Source of the DNA: Tolypothrix tenuis PCC 7101 | Lineage (GTDB): Bacteria > Cyanobacteriota > Cyanobacteriia > Cyanobacteriales > Nostocaceae | Assembly (NCBI RefSeq): GCF_002368295.1 | Contig: NZ_AP018248.1 | Span: forward strand, 558,001-622,000 | Length of the DNA: 64,000 nucleotides | Reading direction: 5' to 3' | In this document: piece by piece, positions 62,865-64,000 of the stretch | How the letters are laid out: each line of letters opens with the position of its first letter | How positions within the stretch are numbered: position 1 is the stretch's first letter | The notes under the pieces: generated by a model | Seen by the model: only the letters and a program-made list of their open reading frames with translations | Database searches by the model: none | What the model was told of the DNA's origin: nothing | Program-made: the position numbers and the translations under genes

Positions 62865-62923
62865 TAATTGGTAATTGGTAATTGGTGTTTGTTATTTTTT
62901 CCCCCTGCTCCCTGCTCCCTGCT
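62865..62923. repeat. two heptamer arrays (taattgg x3, ccctgct x3)
   Basis: Units taattgg at 62865-62885 and ccctgct at 62903-62923 lie side by side in the 114-bp gap between the HxlR and CHAT genes. Confidence 0.9.
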
Positions 62924-62950
62924 CCCCTGCTTTTTCCCAGTCCCCAGTCC

Positions 62951-64000
62951 CTAATCACCAATCCCCCGATATGTGATTGTAAACGCTGCCCAATAATAGG
63001 GATGATTGTATAGTTTTTGTTCTGGGGACAGTTTACTGCTTCTGTACATTTGTGTGGCTACATGAGTCCTAATTCTTAAATCTTCAGGATGGAGATTATT
63101 GAGTAAATCTTCATACCATTTTGTCAGGTCTCTGGCAGTTAGTTCTCTCAACCAAGTTGTGACTTCAGCTAATGTATTGACTGCTGGTTGATCTGGTTGT
63201 AGTCGTCGGTAAAATTCTAAGACCACTAAATCATTAGCTACTGATTCTACAGTCCATAAAGTACTTAAAACTTGGGATACTCCAACATGTAGAAAAGCAT
63301 TAATTAAACTTACATACTCACTAGTAATAGGATGATTATTATTAGTTGTAATTTCGCAAGCTGATAGGTTAACTAGGTTGTAACTTACTAAAGATGGTTG
63401 ACTAATTTCTGCTAAAGTCAGCTTATCTTCACCTGCTAAAACTAGTTCCGATTTTTGCGGTTCACTAAAGTTGTTAATGACATGACCTGTAAAATGGAAA
63501 ATATGATAATTATCAGTTAGAGCATTTTTAACGATGTGTTTATCTGCTTGTATGCCTTGGATGCGGTAGGAATTAGGGAATATATGATTAACAATTTCTG
63601 ATTGCAGTTTGGCGAATTTTAATGGGGGATAATCTGTGCTGTGGGGATGTTCAACGCTGAGTAGTACTTGATTATGTTTATCACCAATAATTTCTGGTTT
63701 GATGGATAACCCTATTTGGACGCTTGGTAAGTAGCTAATTGTGAAATTCGATTCTAAATTTGATAAGTATTCTGATTGATTAGAGCCGGAAAATAGGGCA
63801 TGGAGAGGCAATCTTTGTAAATCGCGGTGAGGAATTAAAATTAGCTGGGTAATTCCTTCCAATTCCTGAATAATACTAGGAATATTGAGAATATCTTTTA
63901 GCTCTGATAGCCTTTGCTCCATATCCATTCGCCAGGAATGGTGGATTTGATTTTGTTTATCTTCAGAGAGGCTACTATATTCTTGATATTGTTGATTCCA
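62951..64000 (-). CDS. CHAT-domain protein (partial, cut by right edge)
   Basis: The frame is open from the stop at 62951 to the right edge, so the N-terminus lies outside; an internal ATG at 63928 is not the real start. The 350 visible residues form a CHAT caspase-like domain. It shows LILIPHRDLQRLPLHALF, the catalytic His in YHIFHFTGHV and the catalytic Cys in VNLSACEIT, then a conserved end YNHPYYWAAFTITYRG. In cyanobacteria the missing part is usually TPR repeats. CHAT proteins act as proteases in regulated cell death or defence; the role here is unknown. Confidence 0.85.
   Translation of the reverse strand, partial: WNQQYQEYSSLSEDKQNQIHHSWRMDMEQRLSELKDILNIPSIIQELEGITQLILIPHRDLQRLPLHALFSGSNQSEYLSNLESNFTISYLPSVQIGLSIKPEIIGDKHNQVLLSVEHPHSTDYPPLKFAKLQSEIVNHIFPNSYRIQGIQADKHIVKNALTDNYHIFHFTGHVINNFSEPQKSELVLAGEDKLTLAEISQPSLVSYNLVNLSACEITTNNNHPITSEYVSLINAFLHVGVSQVLSTLWTVESVANDLVVLEFYRRLQPDQPAVNTLAEVTTWLRELTARDLTKWYEDLLNNLHPEDLRIRTHVATQMYRSSKLSPEQKLYNHPYYWAAFTITYRGIGD

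Overview
The window comes from a cyanobacterium, most likely a filamentous member of the Nostocales. It carries photosystem genes (psbZ, psaK, a Psb35-like gene), the phycobilisome-degradation gene nblA, bciB for chlorophyll, the ado/aar alkane pathway, and four acyl-lipid desaturase genes. It also has XisH/XisI, two cyanobacterial alkaline invertases, many HIP1 octamers (GCGATCGC, for example at 2105, 6431 and 8682), and tandem heptanucleotide repeats between genes. The genus cannot be fixed from the sequence alone. Most of the window is ordinary chromosome. There is no CRISPR array, rRNA, transposase or prophage, and I found no complete novel multi-gene system. The most unusual signals are enzymes that have lost catalytic residues, and repeats that sit on or inside genes.

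Layout. 1-7.4 kb: an ADP-ribosylglycohydrolase cut by the left edge, a NUDIX hydrolase and folK, a class A penicillin-binding protein, a small thylakoid protein, a TerB-like protein and rsmB. 7.6-13.6 kb: two tandem GH100 invertases, the first with His in place of the catalytic Asp188, then a WD40/J-domain protein. 13.9-21.2 kb: bciB, a PLP lyase, and desC-desA-desB-desD on one strand. 21.3-28.6 kb: a ProA-like dehydrogenase without its catalytic Cys, a small membrane protein, tRNA-Gly(GCC), ribH, psbZ, a DHH-CBS-tRNA nucleotidyltransferase fusion and a Uma2 protein. 28.8-35.8 kb: a YgiT-type zinc protein, a membrane Ser/Thr kinase with a glycine-zipper tail, xisH/xisI, a site-2 protease, psaK and trpF. 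35.9-41 kb: folE, an SDR, accA, aar and ado. 41.2-51.4 kb: an orphan sugar permease, an unknown HTH-like protein, a secreted V8-like protease, a PAS-GAF-PAS class III cyclase with altered active-site residues, a Ser/Thr kinase and nblA. 52.4-64 kb: a PP2C phosphatase, an ABC1 kinase, a coiled-coil protein, an ABC-F ATPase, an SH3b protein, Ppx/GppA, a UbiA prenyltransferase, an unknown protein, an HxlR regulator and a CHAT-domain protein cut by the right edge.

How the genes work together. Three blocks stand out. The des cluster can build saturated to tetraunsaturated membrane lipids (Delta9, Delta12, omega-3, Delta6). The ado-aar-accA block links malonyl-CoA supply to alkane production from acyl-ACP. 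The light-harvesting genes (bciB, psbZ, psaK, nblA, and a UbiA candidate for plastoquinone) are scattered. Signalling is rich: two kinases, a PP2C phosphatase, a cyclase, and WD40 and CHAT proteins. Start codons were moved inward where a downstream Met has a better ribosome-binding site or fits the family length.
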